Assembly (NCBI GenBank): GCA_023257625.1
Contig: JALRBW010000037.1
Coordinates: 1 to 45,513 of the forward strand
Length of the DNA stretch: 45,513 nucleotides
Direction of reading: 5' to 3'
Source: Flavobacteriaceae bacterium
Lineage (GTDB): Bacteria > Bacteroidota > Bacteroidia > Flavobacteriales > Flavobacteriaceae
Positions 8,863 through 17,599 of this stretch are shown one piece after another (within the stretch, counting starts at the first letter, position 1; each line of letters begins with the position of its first letter). Made by a program: the position numbers and the translations under genes. The notes under the pieces are model-generated. The model was given only the letters and a program-made list of their open reading frames with translations, ran no database searches and was not told the origin of the DNA.

Positions 8863-11274
8863 ATGAATTTTCAAAACCAAGACGAATCTATTAATATCAG
8901 CTTTGATACATTTAAAGAACGTGTATTGCATGACTATAAAATTGCCGTTTTAAGTCGCGAATGCAGTATAATTGGCAGAAGAGAAGTCTTTTCTGGAAAA
9001 GGTAAATTTGGAATATTTGGAGACGGTAAAGAAGTTCCTCAATTGGTTATGAACCATTTTTTTAAAAAAGGTGATTTTAGAGCCGGTTATTACAGAGATC
9101 AAACCTTACTTATGGCTCAAGGACTTCTTACGGCTGAAAATATTTTTGCAGCACTATATGCAGATTTAGATAAAAGTCGTGAACCTATGTCTGGAGGACG
9201 GCAAATGGGAGGGCATTTTGTGACTCCAATAAAAGATGAAAAAGGAAATTGGATTCCCCTAGTAGATCAATATAACCACAGTGGAGATATTTCTCCTACT
9301 GCAGGACAGATGCCTAGATTGCTTGGACTTGCACAAGCCTCTAAAATATATAGGGAATATTCTACTAAAAAGGCTCCTTTATTTTCAAATAATGGTAATG
9401 AAATTGCATGGGGAACAATTGGAAATGCAAGCACAAGCGAAGGAATGTTTTTTGAAACTATTAATGCAGCTGGTGTTATGCAAGTACCTATGGTGGTTAG
9501 CGTTTGGGACGATGGATATGGTATATCCGTAGCTAACGATGAGCAAACCACAAAGGAAAGTATATCTCTAGCCCTTGAAGGATTTCAACGCACAGCCACC
9601 CAGAAAGGATTTGAAATTATAACTGTTCCAGGGTGGGATTATTTGAAATTAATTACAGCATATGAAAAAGCTTCTACATTAGCTCGTGAGGAACATGTTC
9701 CTGTATTAATACATGTTACTGAGCTAACTCAGCCCCTTGGGCATTCCTCCTCTGGATCCCATGAACGCTATAAAACAGATGAAAGATTGGCCTGGGAAAG
9801 GGAATTTGATTGTAATTTAAAAATGCGACAATGGATTTTAGCAGAGGGCATTTCAAATGAATCTATTTTAGAAAAAATTGAAAAAGAGGCTGCACATCAA
9901 GCTCGCGCTGCAAGAAGAAATGCTTGGGAATCTTATCAAAAACCAATTGAAAGACAACTTAAAAATCTTCAAGATTTTACAGATATCTTAAAAAAACACA
10001 CGCACAACGATCCTCAAGTTTATCACTTGTTATCACAATTGGAGCATGTACAAGAATTAGGCTACCGTGATGTAATTTCTACAGCCCGTCAAATTAATTT
10101 AAGAATAAGTCAACAAGGGTTTCCCCCCCTAAAAGAATTTAAATCTTGGTTTAACACTTTGAACCAAGAGTTAAATGAAAAAATTTCCTCTCAACTTTAT
10201 TCAATGGAAAAAGAAGAGTTATTGCAATTCAAATCAATTCCTCCTCAATACGATCACAATAGTAATAATTTAGTCGATGGACGCATAATTCTGCGTGATA
10301 ATTTTGAAGCTCTATTTAAAAAATACGATACTCTTTTTGTATTTGGTGAAGATGTAGGTAAAATTGGTGATGTAAATCAGGGAATGGAAGGATTACAATC
10401 AAAATTTGGTAGTCTACGGATTGCCGATACAGGAATTCGAGAAACCACCATAATAGGACAAGGAATTGGATTAGCGCTTCGAGGACTCCGACCCATAGCC
10501 GAAATACAGTATTTAGACTACATTTTATATTGTATTCAAACCTTAAGTGATGATTTAGCTTCAATGAATTATCGAACAAGAGGTCAACAACATGCACCTT
10601 TAATAATAAGAACTAGAGGACATCGTTTAGAGGGCATTTGGCATTCCGGATCTCCTATGGGTGGAATGATTCATTTGTTACGAGGAATTCATATTCTTGT
10701 TCCTAGAAATATGACTCAAGCTGCAGGATTATACAACACATTAATGCAATTAGAGCAACCTGCAATTGTAGTCGAGTCATTAAACGGTTATCGCTTAAAA
10801 GAAAAACCGCCTACTAATTTGGGTGAATTTACTGTACCCCTAGGTAAGATAGAGTGTTTAAAAGAGGGGACTGACCTAACCGTTATTTCGTACGGCTCAA
10901 CATTGCGTATAGTTGAAGTAGCAGCGGAAAATATTTCTAAAGTGGGAATTTCTGTTGAAGTAATTGATATACAAAGCTTAATACCATTTGATTTAGCTGA
11001 AGAAATTCAAAAAAGTATAACTAAAACGAATCGACTAATGATTGTTGATGAAGATATGCCTGGAGGTGCTACTTCTTACATTCTTCAACAATTACTTGAA
11101 AAACAAAATATTTTTCCATTACTAGACACAGCTCCAATTTTACTCTCAGCAAAAGCCCATCGTCCAGCTTACGGGGGCGATGGTGATTATTATTCAAAGC
11201 CCTCAGAAGATGATGTATACGAAGCTATCTATACAATAATGCATGAATCTAATCCCTCACGTTTTCCTCTTTAG
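8863..11274 (+). CDS. Fused 2-oxoacid dehydrogenase E1 (alpha + beta)
   Basis: Thiamine-diphosphate E1 of a 2-oxoacid dehydrogenase complex, probably branched-chain 2-oxoacid/2-oxoisovalerate type: decarboxylates the oxoacid and acylates the E2 lipoyl group. Residues 1-370 are the alpha part, with a TPP-binding stretch GTIGNASTSEG at 184-194 and DDGYGIS at 216-222. Residues from about 465 are the beta part, with FGEDVG, GIALRGLRP-like and EDMPGGA segments, ending in a transketolase C-terminal domain. The single-chain fusion is common in Bacteroidetes. A near-match -7 box (TATTTTCG, 8846-8853) precedes the ATG. E2 and E3 are not in this window. The stop overlaps the convergent holA stop. Exact substrate cannot be told from sequence. 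Confidence 0.88.
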   Translation: MNFQNQDESINISFDTFKERVLHDYKIAVLSRECSIIGRREVFSGKGKFGIFGDGKEVPQLVMNHFFKKGDFRAGYYRDQTLLMAQGLLTAENIFAALYADLDKSREPMSGGRQMGGHFVTPIKDEKGNWIPLVDQYNHSGDISPTAGQMPRLLGLAQASKIYREYSTKKAPLFSNNGNEIAWGTIGNASTSEGMFFETINAAGVMQVPMVVSVWDDGYGISVANDEQTTKESISLALEGFQRTATQKGFEIITVPGWDYLKLITAYEKASTLAREEHVPVLIHVTELTQPLGHSSSGSHERYKTDERLAWEREFDCNLKMRQWILAEGISNESILEKIEKEAAHQARAARRNAWESYQKPIERQLKNLQDFTDILKKHTHNDPQVYHLLSQLEHVQELGYRDVISTARQINLRISQQGFPPLKEFKSWFNTLNQELNEKISSQLYSMEKEELLQFKSIPPQYDHNSNNLVDGRIILRDNFEALFKKYDTLFVFGEDVGKIGDVNQGMEGLQSKFGSLRIADTGIRETTIIGQGIGLALRGLRPIAEIQYLDYILYCIQTLSDDLASMNYRTRGQQHAPLIIRTRGHRLEGIWHSGSPMGGMIHLLRGIHILVPRNMTQAAGLYNTLMQLEQPAIVVESLNGYRLKEKPPTNLGEFTVPLGKIECLKEGTDLTVISYGSTLRIVEVAAENISKVGISVEVIDIQSLIPFDLAEEIQKSITKTNRLMIVDEDMPGGATSYILQQLLEKQNIFPLLDTAPILLSAKAHRPAYGGDGDYYSKPSEDDVYEAIYTIMHESNPSRFPL

Positions 11275-12278
11275 GTAAGCGTAAATAATTTTAATAATAA
11301 TTCTTCAAGAATGCGAGCATCATTTTGAGATGACCCTTCAATTCCTTTACATTTCAAATCAGCTTTTAAAATACAGTGTAGAGCATTTGAAATTTGATGC
11401 ATACTCAAACGATTGGCAGCAGTTTGATATTCTTTTATAAAATATGGGCTAATTCCTAGAACAGTTGTAATATTATCCTGACTGTTCATCCCTTTTATAA
11501 GTAATAATTTTTGAAAATAACTATGCAGAGTTGATAAAATAAGTACCAAAGGGTGCTCTTTATTATTTCTATTTAAATATTGTATAATTTCAAAGGCCTT
11601 CGAAAAATGACCTAGCCCAATAGCCTTTTGCAGTTCGAAACTATTATAAGCTTTATTAATTCCAATATATTGTTCAATATGTTGAGGAAATATAATAGCC
11701 TCTTTTCCAATAGCTACTTGAAGTTTTTCTAGAGCTTTTTCAATTGCAGTTAAATCTGTTCCAATGTAAACAGAGAGCAATTCTACTGCAGTTGGATCAA
11801 TTTTCATTTTTAATGCAGCTGCACGATCTCTAATCCATTGTGGCAATTGATTCTCATACACTGGTTTTGTATCTAATATCTCACCATTTTTTTGAGCTGC
11901 TTTATAAAGTTTTTTTCTTTTGTCAAACTGCTTATGTTTATAGCAAAAAATTAAAACAGTACTTGGTGTTGGATGTTCAACGTATTGTGCAAGTTCATCT
12001 AATGTTTCTGCATTTAAATTTTGTGCTTCCTTGATCACTATTACATTGCGTGAAGCTAGCATGGGAAAACGCTTAGCGGTTTCTATAATTTCAGAACTTA
12101 CAGCCTCTTTACCATAAAAATAAGTACAATCAAAATCTTTAGATGCAGGATTAACCAGATGCTCCAACAAAGCACTAGTGAGTACATCAATATAGTAGGG
12201 CTCTGTTCCTGAAAATAAGTAAAAAGGGGCAAAATTCCCTTTTTTAATCTGAGAAAGCAATGTAAAGAACGCTTGCAT
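11271..12278 (-). CDS. holA: DNA polymerase III subunit delta
   Basis: Delta subunit of the clamp-loader complex, which opens the beta sliding clamp (dnaN at 23.9 kb encodes that clamp) during replication. The 335-residue protein begins with an FYLFSGTEPYYID segment typical of HolA, has the AAA+-like N-terminal two domains (degenerate Walker motifs are normal for delta), and ends with the helical collar domain that binds other clamp-loader subunits. The start at 12278 is divergent from the HsdR_N-type gene, with a 27-bp gap to that gene's likely start. Its 3' end overlaps the E1 stop by four bases in convergent orientation. Confidence 0.93.
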   Translation of the reverse strand: MQAFFTLLSQIKKGNFAPFYLFSGTEPYYIDVLTSALLEHLVNPASKDFDCTYFYGKEAVSSEIIETAKRFPMLASRNVIVIKEAQNLNAETLDELAQYVEHPTPSTVLIFCYKHKQFDKRKKLYKAAQKNGEILDTKPVYENQLPQWIRDRAAALKMKIDPTAVELLSVYIGTDLTAIEKALEKLQVAIGKEAIIFPQHIEQYIGINKAYNSFELQKAIGLGHFSKAFEIIQYLNRNNKEHPLVLILSTLHSYFQKLLLIKGMNSQDNITTVLGISPYFIKEYQTAANRLSMHQISNALHCILKADLKCKGIEGSSQNDARILEELLLKLFTLT

Positions 12279-12305
12279 ATTAAAAATTTATTGCACTTTT
12301 ACAAT

Positions 12306-12752
12306 ATGGTTTCCTTAGGTTTTCCCAAGTATCCTGTTCGGGTTAAAAGTACAGAAAATAAACCCTTAATCTTTGATCCTGTACGTAAAAAATGGAGTAT
12401 GTTGACTCCTGAAGAGTGGGTCCGTGTTCATTGTTTATATTATTTAACCGAAACTAAAGGATATCCGCTTTCTTGGATACGTGTAGAACAAAAAATTGAA
12501 GTTTATACAACTTATAAAAGGTTTGATATTGTGATTCAAAATCCCAATAAAGGAATCGAACTTTTGGTGGAATGTAAATCGCCTTCAGTAGCTATTAAAC
12601 AATCTGCTTTTGATCAAATAGCACAATATAATCTTAAGCTTAAAAGCAAATATCTTATGATTACAAATGGTCTCATTCATTATTTTTGTCGTATGTCAAT
12701 TGATCAAAAGTCACTTACGTTTATAGATATCCTACCCGATTATTCTGAATAA
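12306..12752 (+). CDS. HsdR N-terminal domain-type protein (PD-(D/E)xK-like)
   Basis: A 148-residue stand-alone protein resembling the N-terminal nuclease domain of type I restriction HsdR subunits. It contains TPEEWVRVH, then RFDIVI and ELLVECKSP, which gives the D...ExK pattern (Asp in FDIVI, Glu and Lys in ECK) of the PD-(D/E)xK nuclease fold. No methylase, specificity or helicase gene is nearby, so this is not a restriction system. Such small proteins beside holA are common in flavobacteria; their function is unknown. The start at 12306 (MVSLGFPKYP) is preferred: an in-frame ATG at 12273 would overlap the divergent holA start. The next gene starts three bases after the stop. Confidence 0.8.
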   Translation: MVSLGFPKYPVRVKSTENKPLIFDPVRKKWSMLTPEEWVRVHCLYYLTETKGYPLSWIRVEQKIEVYTTYKRFDIVIQNPNKGIELLVECKSPSVAIKQSAFDQIAQYNLKLKSKYLMITNGLIHYFCRMSIDQKSLTFIDILPDYSE

Positions 12753-12755
12753 AAA

Positions 12756-13772
12756 ATGAAAAAAGTAGCCGTTGTTTTATTAAACTTTAATGGACTTTCA
12801 TTATTAAAAAAATACCTGCCATCAGTCCATGCTTTTAGTCCTGAGTCAAAACTTTATTTAATTGACAATGGATCATGTGATAATTCTTTGGAATGGGTTT
12901 CCTCTCAATATCCTAATATTAAATGCATTGCTTTAAATGAGAATTTTGGTTATGCTGGCGGGTATAACAAAGGGTTGCAACAAATTCCAGAAGAAATATA
13001 CTGTTTACTCAATACCGACGTTAGAGTCAAAGAAGATTGGTTAATTCCAATTATCAATCATTTTGATAAAAACCCTAAAACGGCAATTGTTCAACCTCAT
13101 ATAATGGATGACAAAAACCCTTCAGTATTTGAATATGCTGGAGCTGCAGGAGGTGTTATAGATCGTCTAGGGATACCGTTTTGCAGAGGACGTGTATTTT
13201 CAAGTATAGAAAGTGATTATGGACAATATGATACGCCTCATCCTGTTTTTTGGGCCAGTGGTGCTTGTTTTTTTATTCGAAAATCCGTCTTTTGGGAATT
13301 AGGAGGTTTTGATTCGCGTTTTTTTGCACATCAAGAAGAGATCGATCTCTGTTGGCGGGCTTACAATATGGGTTACACTACAATGTCAATTGGAGAAATA
13401 AAAGTGTATCATTTTGGTGGAGGTACCCTTAAGCCCTCTCCTAAAAAGGTTTTTTTAAATTACCGAAATTCTCTTTGTATGCTCTATAAAAACTTACCTA
13501 ATAAAGTAAAAACAAAAGTTTTAATAGAACGGATGTTATGGGATGGCATTGCCGGCATACATTTTTTGATACAATTCCAATTTTTAAATATGTGGGCAAT
13601 AATAAGAGCCCATTTTACGTTTTACTTAATGCTAAAGTCCTTAAGAAGTAGTCAGGTTCATGGAAATAAAAAGTTAGATTACTACCAAAGTTTTAATGTG
13701 ATTGTCTCTTATTATTTCCTCAGAAGATTAAATTTTAGCGATATAGTAAAAAATAAAAATAATTTCAGTTAA
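12756..13772 (+). CDS. Glycosyltransferase family 2 (rhamnosyltransferase-like)
   Basis: GT2 enzyme that transfers a sugar from a nucleotide-sugar donor, probably for surface polysaccharide or glycan. The N-terminus (VAVVLLNFNG) and LIDNGSCDNS around residues 35-44 form the GT-A nucleotide-binding region; LLNTDVRV (85-92) holds the metal-binding Asp; FFAHQEEIDLCWR is the acceptor-side ED-type motif. The last 90 residues are partly hydrophobic and probably membrane-associated. It has 338 residues, complete. It lies three bases after the preceding gene and 33 bases before the OmpA lipoprotein start. Donor and acceptor cannot be predicted. Confidence 0.88.
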   Translation: MKKVAVVLLNFNGLSLLKKYLPSVHAFSPESKLYLIDNGSCDNSLEWVSSQYPNIKCIALNENFGYAGGYNKGLQQIPEEIYCLLNTDVRVKEDWLIPIINHFDKNPKTAIVQPHIMDDKNPSVFEYAGAAGGVIDRLGIPFCRGRVFSSIESDYGQYDTPHPVFWASGACFFIRKSVFWELGGFDSRFFAHQEEIDLCWRAYNMGYTTMSIGEIKVYHFGGGTLKPSPKKVFLNYRNSLCMLYKNLPNKVKTKVLIERMLWDGIAGIHFLIQFQFLNMWAIIRAHFTFYLMLKSLRSSQVHGNKKLDYYQSFNVIVSYYFLRRLNFSDIVKNKNNFS

Positions 13773-13805
13773 TTTGTAATGTCAAAAATTAAATCAAACA
13801 ATACT

Positions 13806-14657
13806 ATGAAAAAAGCAGTAGCTTTAATATTCACTGGAGTTTTATTATCTTCATGTGTATCTCAAAAGAAATTTTCGGAATTAGAAGAGCTTCAACAAAA
13901 CACAAAAAATTTACTTGACACTGCCACAGTAAAATTGAATAGTTGCAATGAAGAAAAAGAGGCTGTTATGGCTACTTTGGCTACATTACAAGAACAAAAT
14001 CAATTTTTAAAGGCCAACAATCAAGACTTAATTAATAATATCGGTAACCTTACTACACTATCTCAAAAAGGAGCAGACAACCTAGAGCGATCTTTAGAGA
14101 GTATGAAAGAAAAAGATTTACGTATTCAACGTATGCAAGATGCTGTTACCAAAAAAGATTCTGTTACACTTGCACTTGTTACTAGCCTAAAAGGAGTTTT
14201 AGGAAATATGAATGATGATGATATTGAAATCAATGTTGAAAAAGGTGTCGTTTACGTTTCAATTTCTGATAAACTTTTATTCCGAAGTGGAAGCTACACT
14301 GTAACCGCTGCTGCAAAAGAAGTTTTAGGAAAAGTTGCTAAAGTTGTTAACGATAAACCTGAATTAGAGTTTATGGTAGAAGGTCATACTGACAACGTAC
14401 CAATTAAATCTGACGGTATTGAGGACAACTGGGATTTATCAGTAAAACGGGCTACTGCTGTAGTTCGCATTCTTCAAAAAGACTTTGGAGTAGCTCCTGC
14501 TCGTATGACTGCTGCTGGACGTAGCTACTATATGCCAATTGCCGATAATGATACAGCTTCAAACAGAGCAAAAAATAGAAGAACACGCATCGTTGTGCTT
14601 CCAAAACTAGATCAATTCTATGATTTAATTGCTCAAGGAATGGATGCTGCTCAATAA
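13806..14657 (+). CDS. OmpA family lipoprotein
   Basis: Envelope protein that ties the outer membrane to peptidoglycan. From the ATG at 13806 it has a short lipoprotein signal peptide with LSSC (lipidated Cys17), then an Asn/Gln/Glu-rich coiled coil (about 25-115), then an OmpA C-terminal domain (about 145-265). The last holds GHTDNVP near 193-199, NWDLSVKRA and NRRTRI near 257-262, the conserved peptidoglycan-binding positions. An ATG at 13779 would add nine polar residues before the signal peptide and is unlikely. The gene ends at a strong intrinsic terminator, so it is probably the last in its transcript. Confidence 0.92.
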   Translation: MKKAVALIFTGVLLSSCVSQKKFSELEELQQNTKNLLDTATVKLNSCNEEKEAVMATLATLQEQNQFLKANNQDLINNIGNLTTLSQKGADNLERSLESMKEKDLRIQRMQDAVTKKDSVTLALVTSLKGVLGNMNDDDIEINVEKGVVYVSISDKLLFRSGSYTVTAAAKEVLGKVAKVVNDKPELEFMVEGHTDNVPIKSDGIEDNWDLSVKRATAVVRILQKDFGVAPARMTAAGRSYYMPIADNDTASNRAKNRRTRIVVLPKLDQFYDLIAQGMDAAQ

Positions 14658-14677
14658 ATTATAAATTACATATCTTA

Positions 14678-14709
14678 AAAATGGCTTCCCTCAGGGAGGC
14701 CATTTTTTT
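14678..14709 (+). terminator. Rho-independent terminator after the OmpA lipoprotein gene
   Basis: Inverted repeat with left arm AAAATGGCTTCCCT and right arm AGGGAGGCCATTTT, separated by one base, with a single G-U pair; allowing for a realistic loop the stem is about 12 bp. A run of seven T follows. It lies 20 bases after the stop codon at 14657 and is the clearest intrinsic terminator in the window. Confidence 0.9.
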
Positions 14710-14730
14710 ATTGTATGTATCTTTATCATA

Positions 14731-15375
14731 ATGAATATTTCTCAAGCCATTTTTGACTTAAAACAATCTTTACCTCATGAGGTGACTTTAATTGCTGTAT
14801 CTAAAACAAAACCCATTGAAGATTTAGTTGAGGCCTATAAAGCGGGTCAATTGGATTTTGGGGAAAATAAAATTCAAGAAATGGTCTCAAAATGGGAACA
14901 ATTACCTAAAGATATTCGTTGGCACATGATTGGGCATGTTCAAACAAATAAGGTAAAATATATGGCCCCTTTTGTTTCATTAATTCATGCAATTGATAGT
15001 ACAAAGCTTTTGTCTGAGATACAAAAACAAGCTGAAAAAAATAATCGAATTATAGAAGGATTAATTCAAGTCCGAATTGCTCAAGAAGAAACTAAATATG
15101 GATTACCTATAGACGAAGTCGAAGCACTTTTAGAATTTGCATCTCGTTGTAAAAATGTAAAAATTAAAGGTTTAATGGGTATGGCTAGTTTATCGGAAAA
15201 TGAAATCCAAATTCGTTCCGAATTTGAAACAATTTCCACTCTTTATTTTAATTTAAAACCCCACCACCCTTCTTTTACTTACTTATCAATGGGAATGAGT
15301 GGAGATTACACAATTGCACTTCAACTAGGTTCAAATATGATTCGAGTGGGTAGTAAACTCTTTGGAGCGAGATAA
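14731..15375 (+). CDS. YggS family pyridoxal phosphate homeostasis protein
   Basis: PLP-binding protein of the YggS/PROSC family, with a fold type III barrel and no known catalytic activity; it buffers intracellular PLP and affects amino-acid pools. The LIAVSKTKP segment near residues 20-28 contains the PLP-binding lysine, followed by FGENKIQE, WHMIGHVQTNK, and the C-terminal SMGMSGDY and IRVGSKLFGAR blocks that bind the phosphate. It has 214 residues, normal length. It begins 21 bases after the terminator. A TATCTTTA near-match to the -7 box at 14718-14725 may be its promoter. The next gene starts four bases after its stop. Confidence 0.93.
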   Translation: MNISQAIFDLKQSLPHEVTLIAVSKTKPIEDLVEAYKAGQLDFGENKIQEMVSKWEQLPKDIRWHMIGHVQTNKVKYMAPFVSLIHAIDSTKLLSEIQKQAEKNNRIIEGLIQVRIAQEETKYGLPIDEVEALLEFASRCKNVKIKGLMGMASLSENEIQIRSEFETISTLYFNLKPHHPSFTYLSMGMSGDYTIALQLGSNMIRVGSKLFGAR

Positions 15376-15379
15376 AATT

Positions 15380-16765
15380 ATGTACGCAATTCTCGATATT
15401 GAAACAACGGGAGGTAAATATGACGAAGAGGGAATTACCGAAATAGCCATTTTTCAATTTGATGGAATTAAAATTACCGATCAATTCAGCAGTTTGATAA
15501 ATCCTGAAAGGGAAATCCAGCCCTATGTAGCGAAACTTACTGGAATTACACATAAAATGGTGCAAAGTGCCCCAAAATTTCATGAAATAGCAAAGCGAAT
15601 TGTAGAAATAACAGAGAATTGCATTTTAGTGGCCCATAATGCTGTTTTTGATTATCGTATTTTACAAACTGAATTTCGACGACTAGGCTATAATTATGTT
15701 CGAAAATCAATATGTACAGTAACTCTTGCGCAAGAATTAGTTCCTAATCAACCAGCTTATAGTTTGGGCAAATTGGTTAAAAATTTAGGAATACCCATTT
15801 CAAACCATCACCGAGCTTTTGGTGATGCTAATGCTACCTTGAAATTATTTGAATTACTCTTGGAAAAAGACACCCATAAGTCGATTTTAAAAACACACAT
15901 CAGCACATTAACCCCCAACAAATCGCCTTTAAAGTATCATGAAATGATAGACGCATTACCTACAGAAATGGGGGTTTATTATTTATACAACGACAAAGAC
16001 GATGTTATTTATATCGGAAAAAGCAATAACATTAAAAAACGCGTTCTCTCGCATGTAACGAACAAACAAAAGAAGGCAAAAATGATTCAACGTGAACTTT
16101 CCCGGGTCAGTTATGCTTTAACTGGAGGAGAATTGGTAACCTTATTAAAAGAGCAAAACGAGATAAAATCAATTGCACCCAAATACAATACTTCTCAACG
16201 TTATAGACAATTCCCTATGGGAATCAGACTAGATTACTCAATTGATTATCCTGTTTTACTTTGTGAACAAGTTCGTAAAGATCAAGAATACATAAGTGTT
16301 TTTAAAAACAGGAAAACTGCGCATAACGCACTACATCAATGGGCGGAAACCTTTCGTATTTGTTTGTATCATACAAATATAGAAGATCAAAATGCGCCAT
16401 GTTTTCTTTATGGTTTAAAAAAATGCGACGGCGCATGTATAGGGGAAGAATCCAGAACAAATTATTCGAATAAAATTGAATCCTTAGTCGATTCCCTTTC
16501 TTATTCCCACCCTTCTTTTTTGCTAATTGAACGAGGGCGAGAAAAAGGAGAGTATTCTTTTGTTTGGATACACAACAGTACCTTGAGAGGGTATGGCTAT
16601 TTCGAGTTAAATCACCAAATCAAAACCGCAGAAAAAATTAAAAGCAGAATGACGCCCATTCAAGACAATCCTGATGCTCAAAAATTAATTCGTAGTTTCA
16701 TAGCGCGTAAAAAATACATGAAGTTGATACCTTTGACAGAAGAAATCAATAAAACTCAAAGCTAA
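15380..16765 (+). CDS. DEDDh 3'-5' exonuclease fused to GIY-YIG nuclease domain
   Basis: Two-domain nuclease of 461 residues. Residues 1-165 are a DnaQ/PolC-type exonuclease with Asp6/Glu8 (DIET), Asp91 (HNAVFD) and His144/Asp149. Residues 190-275 are a UvrC-type GIY-YIG domain with GVYY (198-201) and YIG (211-213). Further on lie four cysteines, Cys328, Cys341, Cys349 and Cys353, spaced C-x12-C-x7-C-x3-C, close to the UvrC cysteine cluster that can hold an iron-sulfur centre. Related fusions are found across Bacteroidetes and in some other bacteria (Cho-like). DNA repair or proofreading is inferred. The ATG at 15380 is preferred to 15362, which would overlap the preceding gene; GGAG lies upstream. 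Confidence 0.88.
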   Translation: MYAILDIETTGGKYDEEGITEIAIFQFDGIKITDQFSSLINPEREIQPYVAKLTGITHKMVQSAPKFHEIAKRIVEITENCILVAHNAVFDYRILQTEFRRLGYNYVRKSICTVTLAQELVPNQPAYSLGKLVKNLGIPISNHHRAFGDANATLKLFELLLEKDTHKSILKTHISTLTPNKSPLKYHEMIDALPTEMGVYYLYNDKDDVIYIGKSNNIKKRVLSHVTNKQKKAKMIQRELSRVSYALTGGELVTLLKEQNEIKSIAPKYNTSQRYRQFPMGIRLDYSIDYPVLLCEQVRKDQEYISVFKNRKTAHNALHQWAETFRICLYHTNIEDQNAPCFLYGLKKCDGACIGEESRTNYSNKIESLVDSLSYSHPSFLLIERGREKGEYSFVWIHNSTLRGYGYFELNHQIKTAEKIKSRMTPIQDNPDAQKLIRSFIARKKYMKLIPLTEEINKTQS

Positions 16766-16786
16766 AAACGATTAAACACTAATCTG

Positions 16787-17599
16787 ATGAAAAAGTGGAA
16801 ACACCGTTTACATGAAATCATTTACGAAGCAGATACCCAAGCAGGAAAAGCTTTTGATCTCATTTTACTCGTTTTTATATTACTCAGTGTCGTATTGGTT
16901 GCCTTAGAAAGCGTACCCTCCATTGATATCACCTACCACAGCCTATTAGATCAAGCTGAATGGTTTATTACGCTCCTTTTTACAATCGAATATGTGCTGA
17001 GAATACTGAGTGTTAGTCGACCCCAAAAGTATATTTTTAGTTTTTTCGGTATCATTGATTTACTCTCAATTTTGCCTAAATACCTATCCCTTCTTTTTAT
17101 CGGCACACATAGTTTAGTAGCAATTAAAGCTCTTCGTCTTCTCCGCGTATTTCGGATTTTAAAATTGACCCCTTACATCAAAGAGTCTAATAATTTACTC
17201 CGTGCATTGAAATCCAGCAAAACTAAAATTTCCGTATTTATATTTGGGGTTTTAGTACTCTGCGTCATTTTTGGTACCGTGATGTATCTTGTTGAAGGCG
17301 ACCGAAGCGGATTTACGAGTATACCCAGAAGTATTTATTGGTGTATTGTAACTCTAACCACTGTTGGGTATGGTGATATTGCTCCAGCAACTCCATTTGG
17401 CCAACTTATTGCCTCATTTATTATGATTTTAGGGTATGGTATAATTGCAGTTCCTACAGGAATTGTAACTGCAGAAATGGCAAAGCCAGTTACAGTAGAC
17501 ACCAATACCCAAGCCTGCCCTAATTGCTTGCATCCCAGCCATAAAGAACGTGCTATTTACTGCCATCAATGTGGAGAATTGCTAAACGATGTCCAATAA
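16787..17599 (+). CDS. Voltage-gated K+ channel-like ion transporter with C-terminal zinc ribbon
   Basis: Inner-membrane six-helix potassium channel of Kv/KvAP type, 270 residues. The selectivity filter TVGYGD is at 192-197. The S4-like voltage-sensor helix at 113-126 has arginines at roughly every third position (RLLRVFRILK). Helices are visible near 23-41, 55-72, 83-103, 148-169 and 205-228. After the last helix is a short cytoplasmic tail with a CxxC...CxxC zinc ribbon (Cys244, 247, 259, 262). It starts 21 bases after the nuclease gene and overlaps miaA by 11 bases. Gating and physiological role are unknown. Confidence 0.92.
   Translation: MKKWKHRLHEIIYEADTQAGKAFDLILLVFILLSVVLVALESVPSIDITYHSLLDQAEWFITLLFTIEYVLRILSVSRPQKYIFSFFGIIDLLSILPKYLSLLFIGTHSLVAIKALRLLRVFRILKLTPYIKESNNLLRALKSSKTKISVFIFGVLVLCVIFGTVMYLVEGDRSGFTSIPRSIYWCIVTLTTVGYGDIAPATPFGQLIASFIMILGYGIIAVPTGIVTAEMAKPVTVDTNTQACPNCLHPSHKERAIYCHQCGELLNDVQ

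Noticed and set aside
8863-11274. Fused E1 alpha/beta as an assembly error
   Set aside because: The join is in frame with a normal linker, and the same fusion is common in Bacteroidetes.
12273-12752. HsdR_N-type gene as part of a type I restriction-modification system
   Set aside because: No methylase, specificity or helicase/translocase gene is present; neighbours are holA and a glycosyltransferase.
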